Assembly: GCF_043641665.1 (NCBI RefSeq) | Contig: NC_092200.1 | Location: 16,377,694 to 16,441,693, forward strand | From: Enoplosus armatus | Lineage: Eukaryota > Chordata > Actinopteri > Centrarchiformes > Enoplosidae | Direction: 5' to 3' | DNA length: 64,000 nt | Part shown: in pieces, positions 25,583-37,605 of the stretch | Layout: each line of letters starts with the position of its first letter | How positions within the stretch are numbered: the first letter of the stretch is position 1 | Translations under genes and position numbers: made by a program | The notes under the pieces: model-generated | Databases searched by the model: none | Told to the model about the DNA's origin: nothing | What the model saw: only the letters and a program-made list of their open reading frames with translations

Positions 25583-28082
25583 TTGAGGGTACTTTCAAAT
25601 TCTTGTAACAATAATTTCCCTTGATTGTACCATTGTGACATTCACAAACGGTTTCTCTACATGATAACACACCAGCGAAATAAGATGCATAATTGAAGGC
25701 AAGTAATGAATATCTTATTTCTTGCAGCTACCGTACTGCAGTTTTTACATTACATTACTGATTTAACTGGAACTTATCTTTTTTGCATTATAATTATAAA
25801 TGTGGCTATTGTCCTACAGATCCACATGTATTTAGTTGAACTAAGAAGACATATTAAACAAAAAAAAACTTGTCTTTTAGTCATCTGGTTGCCAGATTCT
25901 TCCTCATGCCTTTAACAGCAAAAACTAAAATGAAGTAAAAAAAAAAAGAGTTCCTCTCATAACTGGAGGAATGTTGAAACATGTTGAACCCCTGAAATAG
26001 CTACAGCTATCCATTGGCACTAGTTCAAAATGTGGCTCCCACGTTTGTTGAAGTGGTAGTACGATAAAAACACATCCTCCCCGTCTCTCCATGTCTTTAA
26101 TCTGCATTCCCAATAGGTCACTGTAAAGGCAGGCAGGGAGGTTTTGCCTTGAGCTGGCTAAACTTCTAATAACATCCGGTAATGACTTTGATGGTGATAA
26201 AGACAATGGTCAAATTTATGGTGTTCAACTCCGGGATTACAGAGCTCCTGCCAAATCTGACTTCATCCTGAGGAAGGGAGCGGCCTTTGAAAGAATCTGT
26301 CTGGTCAGAGCGGGAATGCATCAGGGATAAAGACATCCACTCGTCTATATATCACCTCTGGGGATACAGGTAGACCACAAGAGGAGACCAAACAGTGGAA
26401 ATTTGCCCAGACTGTGAGAGGACAGAGAAAAGCTTTAACCCCGAATAATACCCCGGGGGGAGGTCTCTGAAGTAACTCCATTTGAACATCCCTGCCGGGC
26501 CACAGTCCATTTCCTTCAGTATTACCTTTGATTGAGTGTCAATATAGAGCAAATGGAGAGAAATTATCCTGCGTTTGGTCCAGTCCGCCCTTACAGTTGG
26601 AGAAGAATTCTTCCTGTCATGTGGCACACGACAATGGTGTCATCTTTTACCACTTTGCAATAGCAAATGAGCCCCTCGTTATCTTGATTTGTACACTTAT
26701 ATATATGTATAGGTTAAGTTATTTCATTATATGCAGATGATATTCTTTTGTTCTTTACAAAGCTGGTCACTGCCAGTTTTGCAGTGTCATAAACCTTTTC
26801 AGTCCCGGGCCATCAACTGTGTTTTTATACTGCTTACATTTATGAGCCTCTCAAAGTGTCTCATTAGATTCAGATATGGATTTATTGCACCAGGACTATA
26901 TGAAAATGGTCAAGAATTGCATTTAAGATTCATAATGGATTGTATATACATGAAGAATTTAGATTTGTCTAGAAACAAATAGTTACAAAATGCATTTTAT
27001 CCGAATTCTGAAGTTGTCAAATATGATATCTTATTAGAGAACAGTGACACAACTAATCACTGACATCTTTTTCATGATAGCTCATGTTGCTTGTAAGGAC
27101 CGGTGCTATTGACATGTTGTTTGACTGTGAGAAAGACCAATCAGTTCGTGTGCAATCCTCACTTACACAGTGGAGGGGAGGCCGACATTCCACTGGGATT
27201 GATAGGGTTAAATGGTGCAGGAAGAATATGATCCTCTCCAGGTTTAGAAATATCATTTAGGACTACAGATACCATATACTATGGAGAAACGTTAACTTTT
27301 ATGGATGATTAAATGTTCATTCTCTGGCTATATTTCCATTGTGATTTGTGGAAATGTGTGGAAGGGATATTCTCGTGTACAGTAACGTCACGGCTGCAAA
27401 ACCGACATCCCAGACACAAATCCAATTGACGTATCCATAGAGGTAACGTAAAGCCATCAAAACACAATAGGTTTTGTCCTAGCGTGATACACAACACACC
27501 ATGTAACCTAGTGGGCGCTCTGCTGTATCAGCTTGCACCCTTAACACTTTGAGGCCTGAGGGAACAGTAAAGCTGTCTCTGGCCCCGCTCTGTCCGATCA
27601 TTACTCACACTGAAAGAGCTCTTTAATATCCCCCTTTTGCATTCCAGCCATCATAATACTCCATAATGAAAACCTTCAGCGGTTTCCAGTGATCAACAGC
27701 AGACTCTGTCATTCGGCCACTTTGATTTCATTACTCTGCTGTCCTCTTGACCCCTGCAGGCCAGACCAGAACACCCCTGTGTTGGCAAGTGCAAGCGTGT
27801 TGATATGAGAAGCAGATGGGGTTCATGTGAACCGCCAGCAGATAAAAATGCTCGTGTCTAAGGATTTGGGAGATCTCTTTTTTTTTTAACCCTCTTTTCA
27901 GCCCGGTGAGGCCTGAATCAGAGTCACCTGTTTCGGGTTGAAGAACCTGCTTCTCCCTCTGATCCCCGATCCGCTGCCCCGCTGGGATTTCAAAAGAGGA
28001 AGCCGACTCTGTTGTAGGAAAAACGGTGGTCATAAATCTCGGCAGATGCGCAAGAAAAACCAATTGTGGGAGGCTGACATGA

Positions 28083-28117
28083 ACACACACACACACACAC
28101 GCACACACACACACACA
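28083..28117. repeat. (AC)n microsatellite
   Basis: About 17 AC units with one G interruption at 28101. Confidence 0.95.
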
Positions 28118-28250
28118 TACACCTTGGGGTTCTTCCCTAAAGGTTTGGACAACATCTGGTGAGAGCGTGAGTGTGTCAGAGGCTGGTCCCTGTAATGTGT
28201 TGGTAGAGGAGGGAGGAGGGCTAATGTCTTTCCCTCTTTGGACCATGGAG

Positions 28251-28272
28251 TGTGTGTGTGTGTGTGTGTGTG
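28251..28272. repeat. (TG)n microsatellite
   Basis: Eleven TG units, 134 bp after the AC run at 28083. The two tracts are complementary on one strand. Confidence 0.94.
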
Positions 28273-29985
28273 AGACAGAAAGAGTGGTTGGTTTACTGAA
28301 AAGATGACCAGATGAGGAACAAAGAGCGCAGACTGTGTTTATCAGAAAGGCCTCACCTACCTCTTAATGTGAGAAATTATCATCTCAACTGGAGTCCGAG
28401 CACTTTGTTCGGCCAGATATTATGTGAAATTGGAGGAAAATGTTTCAGGCCCACTGGTTGACCTTTAATAGCAGTCAGGAATGTGGTGAGAACTGAGCTT
28501 ACTGAACTTTTAAGACTGACATAAATCTGAAGGACTAGAATTCACAACATATGGATGTATATTTGTCATTTTTCCTAATATCTCACATACTTAATATAAT
28601 ATGGAAGAAGTGAGTAATATCAAATGTATTCAAGATGTATAATTGTAGTGTCTTAAGAAGGTAAGAAGAAAGAAGGTACGCAAAGAGAGCGATTCAAGAA
28701 AATCATGATATCTTATATGTCAAGCACCATTTGTACTAGATTGTTTCTTGATTTTCTCTAAATTCAATCTACTTTTCTGTTGTAGCTGACAGGAAACAAG
28801 CCTGAAAATGGGATTGTAAACTTTTGTGTGTTATGGTACGCTCACACCGCATTTCGTTCCCTAGTCTTTTTGGAGTCAAATGCTCTGTATGTGTACACAT
28901 ACTCGGCCAATAAAGCTAACTGCGTTTCTTTGACACTGTCCAGATGAAGTTCCCCATCAGGTGTAAAGAAACGTGAGAATTCATGTCTTATTAGATACTG
29001 AATTAAGCTGAATTGAACAATGGTTGTGTTGACTTTCTGAAATTTCATTTCTTATGAAGTCTTTTCTACCAGTTTTAAGGTCAGAGTGTGTGTCATGTAG
29101 TGGCTTCAGTTTTATACTGGGTCCAAGAATACTTATCAAGACATTTTTGCTTACCCCACTGGCAGATTACAGAACATTTAGCTTTTTTCAAAAGGGATTT
29201 TACTGAGTACCAGTCCAATTTACTGTGCCATCACCCAAATAAGAACGTTATAGATGTGTGTGGCTATTTGGCACATGTTAATCATCAACTGAAGGGTCAT
29301 AGTAGCCCACCAGCTGACCTACCGCAACATCACTGATCCCAGTGCACACCATGAAATGAGGTCTCCTTGGGCCAAAATAGGTCCCAACCAGGCCACATCA
29401 GTCCCCCAATAGGCCTCTGCTTCCTGCGCCAATTGAACCCGAGGCCCCTTTCCCATCCTGCCACCCATGGAGCGTCACACTCAGCTACAGCCCCCAAAGG
29501 CGACGGGAGGTGAGGACTTCCCCCGCAAATGAGGAGCAACAAATAAGATAACAAGCAAACACATGTTGCCATGAGTCAACCACCCAACCCCCCACCCCCC
29601 ATGAAAGCTTGGGCTTGATGTTTTACTTGAACATTTTATTTACACTCCAGTGGGGTTTGAGGTCACCATGAAACCTGCAATAAAGTACATGAAACAGTCT
29701 TTGGGTTTCTGCTTAGGCTTGCGATGCGACTTCATGGTTTCATTATACTCTGTCTCCTCATAAGCCTCAGAACTGTTTGTATGATAGCTACTTCACTCTG
29801 GTGTAATGTAGAAACTGGCGGTCGTGTTTGTTCTTGCTTGTACATGCTGTTGCTGTGCGGTGAAAGGACGTACACGCAGGCTACCATTAGCGATGTTATT
29901 GTGGAAACAGACGCTTGTGGGCGACTATGGGGCATTCCCTGGTGGGCTGCATCGAAGGTAATGGGACCTGTCATATTCCACACAA

Positions 29986-30003
29986 ACACACACACACACA
30001 CAC
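29986..30003. repeat. (AC)n microsatellite
   Basis: About nine AC units. Confidence 0.9.
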
Positions 30004-31408
30004 TACAGGGAACATTCAGGACCCTTTACTTTTCAAGTAGGCCGTCAAAGAGCCGGATTGAAAACAGAAGGTGTTCTGAGGGCTGTTTGATTGGTGACAC
30101 ATGTTGAAAGAAACCGTTAGGAATGACAGCAGTTTCTTTTTTTTTTCAGCAAGCAGCCTTTGATTCGTCAAAAAGTGCCTTTGAGGCATCTGTCCCGCAC
30201 GAGGCATCTTCTCGCGCTTTACGCAAGTCATGAGAGAGTCGGCGCAAGTTCACTGCAAAGACAAAGAGATTTATGGCTGCACTCTCACTTTCAGATCGCG
30301 GGCAGGCAAGAAAAATATATAATTAAATAAAACCGACAAACACAATTTCGTCTTGTTTTCATGTGTGGACAAGGAATTACACATACTTGACCAGCTTTGA
30401 AATGGTAATGCATTGTTTGAAGTGCTCTGGTAAACAAAGTAGCACAACAAATGCAAATATGTGCTGCTGGTTTTGATCTCATAATAATCTCTTCCACCAA
30501 ATTCAGGTTGTTTCTGTGTTTTCAACATCAAATAAATGAATTATTCTACTGAATATCTACTCGCGCGATAGCATCTATAATTAGCGTTTCCATCCCTCTT
30601 GCTGGATTCTGCTTTATCCACCTTTAACTGTGGAGGCGATTATGATCCTGTGAAAGGGTTTCTGCCTTCTGACACTGAGCAAAGCCGTGTTTTCCTCGCT
30701 GCGAAACAATGGCCGTGCACTTTACAGCTGCCATTCTGCTTCCCATACGCTAAATATATACTGCGCTGTCATTTATGTTGACATTCGGTTTGTTTGCCTT
30801 GACACGCACGCACATTTGATCCTCGCGTGCTGGCTCTGTCTCACTGTCCCGGGGAATAAAAGGCACGGTGCTCCGGCATCGCAGAGTATTTATGGATTTA
30901 TGGATTTATACAGGCCACACGTTCTGCTGAAGGGAACAGAATGGCTCCAGCAAAGCGTCTCCGTCGAAAATCTACATGGGAATAAATCCTATAATCTCTC
31001 CCCAGTTTGCACACTAGACTGGCTGAGAGCAATTACTCTGACAAAGAAAGCATTTTTTTCCTCCCTTCTTCCTCTTCCTCCTCCTCCTTGCCTTCTACCA
31101 TCTTCTCTGCCGCCTTGTGTCAAATTAATCCTCTGAACTTTCCTAAAGATCTTCGTCTATTCCCTTTTTTCTGCCTAAGAGTGCAGCCACTCTCTGCCTC
31201 CCCCCCTGTCTTTTTCAGATTTGGCACCCAGGAGAGGAGATTGCCTTCCGAATGAAACAGCTGTCAAGAATTCCCAATGTCTCCATGCGCTTTCTCCCTC
31301 TTTGTTCTACCTGACCCCCCTCCATCTCCCAACCCCACTCTTGGAGAGAGAGGGAGCTATGGAAAGGCCTTATCTCCCCTCGGTGGGATCCTCACAGGTG
31401 CTGAGTGA

Positions 31409-31664
31409 TGGGGGCATGGGAGGGTGGGGGTCCTCAAGAGGAAGAAGGAGGCGAGGAGAGGAGGAGTGAGATCGGATTAAACAGAGGGAGGATGGCGTTC
31501 CTTTTGACAACCGGGGGGAAGGGGGGGGGTCTGGGAGGGGCCGCTGCTGGTGATTATTTAACGATGGAGGAAGCGCGGGGTGGGGTGGGGGGGGTGGGGT
31601 GGGAGCCTGACACCTGTGGGGGAGTACGCAGGGAGGGGTGGAGTCTGCAGGAAAGGGGGGGGGG
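31409..31664 (+). other. G-rich tract with several potential G-quadruplexes
   Basis: The + strand has G runs of 3 to 9 separated by 1-7 bases at 31513-31540 and 31577-31613, and a further run at 31655-31664. 31409-31430 is also G-rich. The 31577-31613 cluster (GGGG T GGGG T G8 T GGGG T GGG) is an ideal quadruplex pattern with single-T loops. Open frames on both strands (115 and 177 codons) come from low-complexity Gly/Glu- or Pro-rich translation and are not called genes. Confidence 0.8.
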
Positions 31665-32872
31665 CGACCATCTGTTGCAGTCACAGGCGATGGAGACGAG
31701 AGGCACCGGGAGCCTTCAACCCAGTCCAGAAATGTTAATGGCATACCGATGATGCATATCAAACGCACATCTGCGCACCTTCTCACTGTAAATACATGAT
31801 TCATACCAGCATGCTTTGGATGTTTGCTGTACATCAGTGATTTAGCGTCATCACCTTGGCTTGTTTTATTTATTTTCCCCTCCATGTGATGCCAACGTTT
31901 CATTATTGTTTCATTATTGTATTATTGATTCTTCCTTTAATTGACCTGGTAGCATACATGCCCCCAAACCAAACAATCCATACTCTAAGTGACTCTAATT
32001 TGATTTTCTTTTTCTTTTTGTTTTAAAACATTAATCTGAATTTGATTGTGGATGCAGCGGAGCAAGGATGATGAATTGTTTGTTTCACAGTAGCTGCCAT
32101 GCGGCAAGGTTACAGGACTTAACTTTTGAAAAGGACAACCCGGGTCCAACGTACTGTACGGAGACACATTAGCTAGTTTAGAGTCAGGGTAATGCACTTG
32201 CATATCTGTGGCATTGTGGTTTTACACGTACTGCCGCATTAATAACATTTCCCACAAGCAGAGAAAGACTGGATGGGTGCAATGAGTTCAAGCCCGTTCT
32301 CGGGCGGTTGTTTAAAGGTATTCTGGGAAATCGCTGGCCGACCATGCCTCCTAGAAATGACATTTATATGCCACTAAATTGATTTGCCAAACAAGTTTTG
32401 AAGGAAACACATTTGCTGTCTGAATTATGTTCACCGGCAACGTTGTTTTTCTAGTCGAGGAAGCGCAACGTACCAGAAATGCAGTTTAGTGCGACTAAAA
32501 TGTAATTAAAAATCTGGTAAACAGGTCCTGTCTCATCTCGATTCAAGTCACCATTGAGTTTTCAATATTTCACCAAGATCACAATCTTTCCCTAACCTTA
32601 ACCCAGTGCTTTCAGTTGCCCAAACATAACCATTATAAACCATGAATCCTGCTCTTCCAGTTACCTAAATATAGCGGAGGAAAAAAATGAAATATGTTTT
32701 CAGGGAACTTTTGCACAACTTTGCAAACAGAACATTTCCTGATTGTGTTACACTGATTTAGCAAATGACTCATATATAGACAGAACAGAACTATGACAGA
32801 ATAGAACTTTACTGATCCAACAGGGCTGGAAATATGTTGTCTCACCAATAAAAATAATATACACAGTAAAAA

Positions 32873-32940
32873 CTATACATACACATACACATATATATAT
32901 ATATATATATATACAGTATGTGTGTGTGTGTGTATGTGTG
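32873..32940. repeat. Compound (CA)/(AT)/(TG) microsatellite
   Basis: CA-rich sequence leads into 11 AT units (32891-32912) and then TG units (32919-32932). The CA and TG arms are complementary, so the tract can fold as a hairpin with an AT stem. Confidence 0.92.
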
Positions 32941-34700
32941 CGGGGTGTTCCTGTGTTTGTGTGACAGCTCAGACTCTGATGATCTCAAGACTTTGCACAA
33001 ACTCCAGTTCTTGTTGTTCTCTGTTCTCTGTTTTCTTTCTCTACGTTCATTAAGTGGACTCATAAAACTTTTGGATGAGCATGAATTCATCACTTGCAAT
33101 ATTTTAGATGTTGAACCATGCAAACGTTTCTTCGCCTCACTTTGCTGCTCTGATCACACACACAGTCGGGTCTTTTTCCATTCATGTTGTATGTAATCGC
33201 TCTCTTTGATACTCCAGCACATGGGGGCCCCATCCCTCTGACGAACCTGTGCCCGCCTTCGTCTTCCTCCGCAGTGACAGTGAGTATCTTTAATGGTGAC
33301 GGTGTTTTGTTTTTTCCCCGTCTCTGGGGATAGATAATGGGGAGCGCTCCCCCTCCGAGGCGAGCGGGCCAGAAGAGGCTGTGTAAACATGGGGGAATGA
33401 AGATTAATCACACACAAGAGATGGTGTTCCCACTTTAATAATCAGTATTGATTACTGTCACCTTACATCTGCACCAACAGCTGCTGTGAGGGGGGGCCCG
33501 TCGCCCAAGGCTGGTCCACCTCACACTTCCACTGTTAAATCATTGTGTATTCAGTGGAGAACAGCATGAAATACACACCAATAAATATTCTTTATTGTCT
33601 ATCAAACAGTAAAACTATACAAGCTTAGCTTTACCACCGCACAGTGTGGACCAGCCTTAACCTCGGGAAAGTGAATGTTTATTTTAAAGGCTAAGGTTAA
33701 ATCCCACTGCTCTCTTTTGCCCAAATATATTGAATTTAGTATTTTTCTTCCCAAAGTATGAGACCAACTACCCTGACCAATGAGACCATGCAAAGTAAAA
33801 ATCCCACCTGTTTGTTTGTGTTTGTCTCTTTGTGCTGCGTGACACGGCATGTTGTGTCTGTGAAGTCTGGTGTCTGGTGAAGTTACCCTGACTGTATTTT
33901 ATTCCTTCAATTCTTTCATCAGTGCAGTTTTGAAGTGGAAAGAAAATCTCACATGTGCAATCTTGAATGCAGATTCATAGTCAAAATGTATGTTTCCATG
34001 TTTGGATTGCACTTGATGTTATCAATTAAGAGTATGGCAGCAGTTTTCGTCTTTCCTGCAGATGTTTGGGTGGACTGGGGGGGCTGACAAAAGGCTATTC
34101 ATCCCCCCCTCTGTGGTTGTTGGCATAAATCCCTCCTCCTGCACAAGTTTTTTGCTTTCTGAATAAATAATACTTTCTTTTCAGGCCGTCACGGGACATT
34201 CTTAGAAAATGGGTAAAAAAAATCAGAAATGTATGAAGTCCCATAGATGCTGAAGGATTGGCCATGACACACCCAAACAACATTGTCCTCGATTACAGCG
34301 ACAGTGATACAACGAGCGTGGGGGAGAAAAATAAATATAAACAACTTCAATAATACCTGGACTCTGACCTGAGGCGTGCTGTTGTGAGGGGGATTTGTAC
34401 AGACAAGGGGCGCGTGGGTAATGAGAAAAGAACAGCAGTGGGGTTTCTCTGAGCGAGAACACGGACCGTTGTGACCCCGGGGTGGCCTCTCTCCATCTCC
34501 AGGGCCCGGGGGCAGGAAGGCTGCGAGATTGAGAGCCGGTAGGAGCCGTTTGATTGGCGTCTGCACCGTGTCGATCTGAGCACACACAGGAAAACTGATG
34601 TGGAATGTAACCGGTTGAGTGCAGCTGAGATAAAGCTTAACATGGAAGTTGTAAATGGAAAATACTTTACATTGTAGATAAGTGAAATTAGGCTGTAGGT

Positions 34701-34722
34701 AAAAAAAAAAAAAAAAAAAAAA
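34701..34722. repeat. Poly-A run (22)
   Basis: Twenty-two consecutive A. No preceding retroelement body was recognised, and no target duplication was evident. Confidence 0.95.
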
Positions 34723-34739
34723 GGCAATCGATTGGAAAT

Positions 34740-35270
34740 GTATCAGCTGAAAATTTACAAGTGAACTTGGTGATTGCAGCGGAGATCGTCGTTCTTGGCA
34801 ACAGGGAGCGCAGCGCTTTGTCTCCAGCTTACTGTGCTGGAATAATTACACAATCATGTTGTCATCTGTAAGTACAAGCCCGCACGCTTGGCCAAGGTCC
34901 ATTAAAACTATTCAAAGAGCTACAACTCAGATAATTATGTGGCAAAACAACAGATCAATAAAACCATTTGTTTGGAATGGCTTTTAAAGTGGAGGGCATT
35001 CATGCATTTTTGTAAACATCACGGGACGGAGAGCAAGGTGTAAGAGGTGATGATTGTTGCTCCATGTGGACGGTAATGATGATGAACTCCCGGTCCGTTT
35101 CCACGTGCACTTATTGAACGTGCGCCATTATTCATATGCACTCAGAGGATGATACAGATGCATCCACAGCGGAGTCATTTGGGGAATTTATCTGTAAAGA
35201 TATGCAGCTACTCTCCCTGCTGCGTGTGCGGGTTCAATTATTAAAACTTGGCTGTGAATTATTTGAGCTA
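34740..35270. promoter_or_regulatory. Candidate conserved non-coding cluster
   Basis: About 530 bp of repeat-free sequence with GGAATAATTACACAATCATG, AGATAATTATGTGG, CCATTATTCATATGCAC and TTCAATTATTAAAAC, with GC-balanced spacers. This texture is typical of ancient vertebrate enhancers near developmental genes such as nrp1. It is inferred, not shown. Confidence 0.3.
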
Positions 35271-35639
35271 TTTCTTAAAAGCACAATGATGTGGTGTCTT
35301 TGGAGAAACAAATAAAATGAAAAAACACCAGCGCCGTGCAGTTACACGGCAAATGCACCGAAAGGCTGATTGATTGGACTGAAACCTGAATGGGTTCCTC
35401 GGAGAACAACAAAGCAACTCTTAGCTTACACGCTCTGTGTTTGTTGAATGGTGGGACATCACAGAGGATGAAAGAGATAACTGAAAACTCAATAACGTGT
35501 AATTTTCCATCTACTACTTGTTTTCCCTGCTTTGTCCTCACAAAAGAATCTTTTTTCTTTTTGTTCTAAGGCAGTCAGCAGATGCCTTTTAGATTCCGCT
35601 GTTTGATAAATTGGGAGTTAACAAGCTGAGGTGCCGTCA

Positions 35640-35800
35640 CCATTACAACCGCTGCTCCCTCCGTCTATATTTACTGGTCCACGGCACAAATAATGATGGG
35701 TTACGTCAGCAGAAATATGACTAAGCTGGCTATTATTCATATTGGAAATGTATCTCTGATTTTAGGTCAGTGCTCCTGACGGCGCCGGCTTCTCAGCTTG
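35640..35800. promoter_or_regulatory. Candidate regulatory block with CRE-like site
   Basis: TTACGTCA at 35701-35708 matches a CREB/ATF-C/EBP type site. It sits among AAATAATGATGGG and GCTATTATTCATATTGG motifs in non-repetitive sequence. Function not demonstrated. Confidence 0.25.
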
Positions 35801-35859
35801 GGGTTTTGAGGTGTGAAATGTGTGATGATTGTTGTCAAAACTGGGATGTGAGAGGAGGA

Positions 35860-35873
35860 GGGGGGGGGGGGGG
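35860..35873 (+). repeat. Poly-G run (14)
   Basis: Fourteen consecutive G after an AGGAGG context. Confidence 0.93.
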
Positions 35874-36269
35874 AGCGTAATTGTGTGTCATTTCACTCAG
35901 CTTATCTCTGTTAATAATCGCCCCTGTGTGGACGTATGAAAACGTGCCCCCTCAAGTGTCAGAAACATCTATCAGCATGTCTAACAGAGGCCCTGGTCAA
36001 TGAAAAATGCATCGGCTGATTCCGATGTGACGGGGCGAAACTTAAGGCTCCGTACTTAGAATTATTTATGGCGGTATCTCTATGAAGCAGAGCGGTCATT
36101 AGAATTCCTTTTTCACACATTTTGAACGACCCACCTCAGCTGTGTGACATAGAAACTTTGAAGCGCAATTCCTTTTTATTTAAGCTGGCATGTTATTCTT
36201 CTCGGTTTTGCCGTCACTCTTATTGGTTCTACTAACATTGTACTCCCCAAAGAGCTCAAAGACACGACG

Positions 36270-36296
36270 ACACACACACACACACACACACACACA
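36270..36296. repeat. (AC)n microsatellite
   Basis: About 13 AC units. Confidence 0.95.
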
Positions 36297-36460
36297 AGCA
36301 GTCAAACAACTATATGTTTATTTTTTGTGAAATGTGAATTTGTTGACTAGATTGGAAATCCAAATCAGGGATTATTACTGACATTTCACACGTGCTCACT
36401 TTCGGTTACACTGCTACATGAAGTGGTTTAGATGAGCTGGCTGTAGTGTTTGCTTTATCC

Positions 36461-37053
36461 TTTAATTGAAGCGAGGAAGGCCTTGTCATTGAACTAACAG
36501 CTTCAAATAAAGGCAGATCGTCCTCATGGCTTTGGGCTGTGACATCCGTTTTGATGAGATACTTACGCAAATGAAAACTGGGATCTTTAAGAATCATTTT
36601 CAAATCAAAATCAACACAATAAAAAGTTCCAGTTCCACTTCAAGTACAAGCTAACCAGCTAATTGCCAATAGCTTTTAAAGAAGGGGGGGGGGGGGGTTA
36701 GCATTTGTCTCCTTCTTTGCACAAAGCAGTGTTATCATAACCAATAGGACAAAAGCTACGGGGGAAAAAGACCCAAGTTGAAATAAACCAGAATTATTCT
36801 TTAATTGAAAGTAGAAATGGCTGTGGACTGGCACATTAGTGAGTTAGTCCTGATGAGGTACTTAGATAAATTAAATCTATGAGTTACCTTTAAGGCTAGG
36901 ATTATTAGAATAATTATCAAAGGGACATCACCGTGATAAAAAGTTCCAGTGTCCTCTGCAGCCACTTTAAGAACAAGCTAATGGCTGATACCTTTTAAAG
37001 GAGGATGAGGATTAGCATTCGTCTTCGTCTTCGCACGGAGTAATCCAGCGATA
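36461..37053. repeat. Diverged tandem duplication of a non-coding unit
   Basis: Two units of about 280 and 254 bp (36461-36740 and 36800-37053) share, in the same order: TTTAATTGAA, TGATGAG(A/G)TACTTA, CTTTAAG, ATAAAAAGTTCCAGT, CACTT.AAG, ACAAGCTAA, CTTTTAAAG, TTAGCATT(T/C)GTC and TTCGCAC/TTTGCAC. The poly-G run at 36684-36697 replaces a GGATGAGG stretch of the second copy. No coding frame is shared. This is an old local duplication, possibly of an enhancer. Confidence 0.75.
36684..36697 (+). repeat. Poly-G run (14)
   Basis: Fourteen G inside the first copy of the 36461-37053 duplication. Confidence 0.93.
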
Positions 37054-37587
37054 GGTGACGGTGATCAGATTGTATCCCTCGGGTTGAGTAATCCACTTCA
37101 CATGTCCCTTATAATAATTTTAGGCAGGTAATCAGCAATTTGCAATGGATTATCTTTTGAGAGTAACCTCGGCAACCCTGTTAATCTATTACGATTCACC
37201 CTGATGTGATTTCGCATTAAACTGGGTGACAATTCATTAGGTGGGTGCGGTGGCTCCAGAGTGCTCAACGCGCTGCAATTACAGCCCATAGTGGAGGGCC
37301 CTGACCCTGGAATGGGCCTCCAGTCATGACGACCAGTAACGCTAATGGAAGTAGAGGAGTGAGGGGACAAGATGGCTGTCATACTCTCAGCAAAAGGGCC
37401 TGACCGCCATGACAGGTGAGGATGGGCCTCTTGTAATCATTTAGCGAGGACACGGACTGGAACATTGAGTGACCAGAGGAGATGGAGATCAGATGGAAAG
37501 TGGAATGGGCACTGAAGCGCTAAGGTTGAGTGCTTGCTGTGGCTCAGATGGCATGTCTTTAGCCAGACTTTTATTTTTGGCCTGGGT

Positions 37588-37605
37588 GGGGGGGGGGGGG
37601 GGGGG
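37588..37605 (+). repeat. Poly-G run (18)
   Basis: Eighteen consecutive G, the longest G run in the window. Its length may be misassembled. Confidence 0.93.

Larger units (their letters stand above)
22488..25600 (+). other. pard3: pard3 3' untranslated region (probable extent)
   Basis: The sequence following the stop is AT-rich with scattered TTTTAATG/TTTTTATA motifs. It includes several GT/CA microsatellites (23048-23080, 23197-23212, 24777-24796, 25129-25160) and a short interspersed repeat at 24411-24482. The block around 25360-25600 looks like a UTR end: it has T-rich stretches, a Pumilio-type element, a miR-25/92 seed match and AATAAA at 25577. The nearer AATAAA at 23445 would give a 1 kb UTR instead. 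The extent is inferred, and RNA 3' end data are needed. Confidence 0.5.
25601..31400. other. Intergenic, no gene found
   Basis: No frame here shows a protein family, and none has exon-like borders. It contains microsatellites at 28083-28117, 28251-28272 and 29986-30003. A short segment at 28880-28925 with CATACTCGGCCAATAAAGC may be the tail of a retroelement. The 171-codon minus frame at 27731-28246 is largely a translated CA repeat. I infer this is the start of the pard3-nrp1 interval. Confidence 0.6.

Noticed and set aside
27731..28246. 171-codon minus-strand open frame
   Set aside because: Part of it is a translated CA repeat (alternating Cys-Val), and the rest shows no family resemblance.
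28880..28925. Possible LINE-type tail (CATACTCGGCCAATAAAGC)
   Set aside because: The match is too short, and no retroelement body is visible upstream. Noted only in the region description.
30687..31136. 149-codon plus-strand open frame
   Set aside because: No domain; it ends in a low-complexity Leu/Pro/Ser stretch from CTC-rich DNA.
31370..31903. 177-codon minus-strand open frame and its 115-codon plus-strand partner
   Set aside because: The translations are Pro-rich and Gly/Glu-rich products of the G-rich tract, with no domain and no splice context.
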